NCBI GenBank assembly: GCA_964434385.1
Contig: CAYSUW010000006.1
Span: 1 to 64,000, forward strand
Reading direction: 5' to 3'
Source: GCA-002700125 sp964434385
GTDB lineage: Bacteria > Chloroflexota > Dehalococcoidia > Lucifugimonadales > Lucifugimonadaceae
Length of the DNA: 64,000 bases
Part shown: positions 63,614-64,000 of the stretch, one piece after another
How positions within the stretch are numbered: position 1 is the stretch's first letter
Layout: each line of letters begins with the position of its first letter
The notes under the pieces: model-generated
What the model was told of the DNA's origin: nothing
What the model saw: only the letters and a program-made list of their open reading frames with translations
Databases searched by the model: none
Made by a program: the position numbers and the translations under genes

Positions 63614-64000
63614 TTATTGTAATTTCAGATATTTTAATAACTTTTCTGCACTTTTTATTCCACTTATTGCAGCACTTTCCATTGTAGAAGGCCATCCTGT
63701 ATTAGTCCAATCTCCAGCTAAAAAGAAATTACTGAAAGAGGTGATATTTTTTGATCGTAAATTTAATGATCCTGGTAAAGATCTAAATGTAGCATTAGGT
63801 TGATTAACTATTAGAGTTTGATTGATTTTAATATTAGAATCAATTTTGAGTAATTTGAAAATTTCTTTTGAAAAGAGGGAAATCATTTCTTCTCTATCAT
63901 GTTTGATCCATTCCCATGCAGAACTTAAAGATATTACTAAATGTTGATTTTTTTGAGTTTTACTACCTCTAATTTTTGATACATTGAAAACCCATTGTAT
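63614..64000 (-). CDS. HpnE-like FAD-dependent desaturase/dehydroxylase, C-terminal part
   Basis: The frame runs through to the window edge, past the internal ATG at 63886. The translated end has QWVFNVS, QHLVISLSSAWEWI, NQPNATFRSLPG and the FAD-binding ending NFFLAGDWTNTGWPSTMESAAISG. This matches hydroxysqualene dehydroxylase (HpnE) and related phytoene desaturases. It suggests hopanoid or carotenoid synthesis. About 128 residues are visible; the N-terminal nucleotide-binding part lies outside the window. Confidence 0.85.
   Translation of the reverse strand: MQWVFNVSKIRGSKTQKNQHLVISLSSAWEWIKHDREEMISLFSKEIFKLLKIDSNIKINQTLIVNQPNATFRSLPGSLNLRSKNITSFSNFFLAGDWTNTGWPSTMESAAISGIKSAEKLLKYLKLQ

Noticed and set aside
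63614..63886. A complete 90-residue protein starting at 63886
   Set aside because: The frame stays open to the window edge with family-typical HpnE sequence; the ATG is internal.

Overview
The window is a very AT-rich bacterial chromosome segment (by eye about 30% G+C) from a compact, streamlined genome. Convergent neighbours end within 1-5 bases of each other and most genes sit in long same-strand runs. Three runs of N (828-927, 43483-43492, 63494-63593) show it is a draft scaffold. The gene mix is alternative complex III, an HtpX/PspAB pair, a DUF3090/SCO1664-family pair, a MshA-like glycosyltransferase, a T-box before ilvB, nickel superoxide dismutase, and a DUF1385 protein beside rpmE. 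This fits Chloroflexota with affinities to Actinobacteriota, perhaps a marine low-GC lineage of the SAR202 type. That placement is inference from gene content, not from a phylogenetic marker comparison.

Layout. 1-5467 (+): ssb, rpsR (with an odd tandem-repeat tail), a membrane-anchored parvulin, thrC, a GNAT/CelD-like protein and a MshA-like glycosyltransferase. 5538-5801: a promoter and a T-box leader with a probable Leu (CUC) specifier. 5844-13806 (+): the ilvBNC-leuACDB operon, followed closely by an intracellular Ntn-hydrolase and a JAMM peptidase; cimA faces them. 18317-22644: DUF3090, SCO1664-family and inositol-phosphatase genes, then htpX, pspAB and a degenerate amidotransferase. 22713-27594 (+): gyrA, a flavin reductase, rplU-rpmA-rpmE and DUF1385. 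27596-31047 (-): hisIE, hisF, hisA, hisH and a cobalamin adenosyltransferase. Then come an ErpA-like and a YgfZ-like gene (+), and a fatty-acid operon (-) made of a hadA-like gene with a probable ATT start, a hadB-like gene, plsX, fabG and fabL. 35723-37156 (+) holds an SDR and a degenerate SDR.

37159-49717 (-) is one respiratory block. A strong promoter near 49.8 kb leads into a small membrane protein, ActA (pentaheme), ActB1 and ActB2 as separate genes, two NrfD-like subunits, ActD and ActE. Cytochrome c maturation genes (ccmH, ccmF, ccmI-like, an unknown exported protein, and a TlpA/CcmG-like thioredoxin) follow.

50005-61810 (+) is a long catabolic run: a 53-residue Tat-signal protein, pyruvate-dehydrogenase-type E1 alpha and beta, a Gfo/Idh protein, and PxpA/PxpB/PxpC homologues. 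These are followed by the gamma, biotin-carrier and beta parts of a sodium-pumping decarboxylase with no classical alpha subunit, then a DHDPS-family lyase, a TauE/SafE permease, a ThDP enzyme and a cupin. PxpB and PxpC belong to families that make up the carboxyltransferase domain of urea carboxylase. The most interesting idea in the window is that they supply the missing alpha function of this pump. The right edge holds sodN/sodX, a 5'-truncated aquaporin and the 3' end of a HpnE-like desaturase. No tRNA, rRNA, insertion sequence, prophage or CRISPR array was seen.
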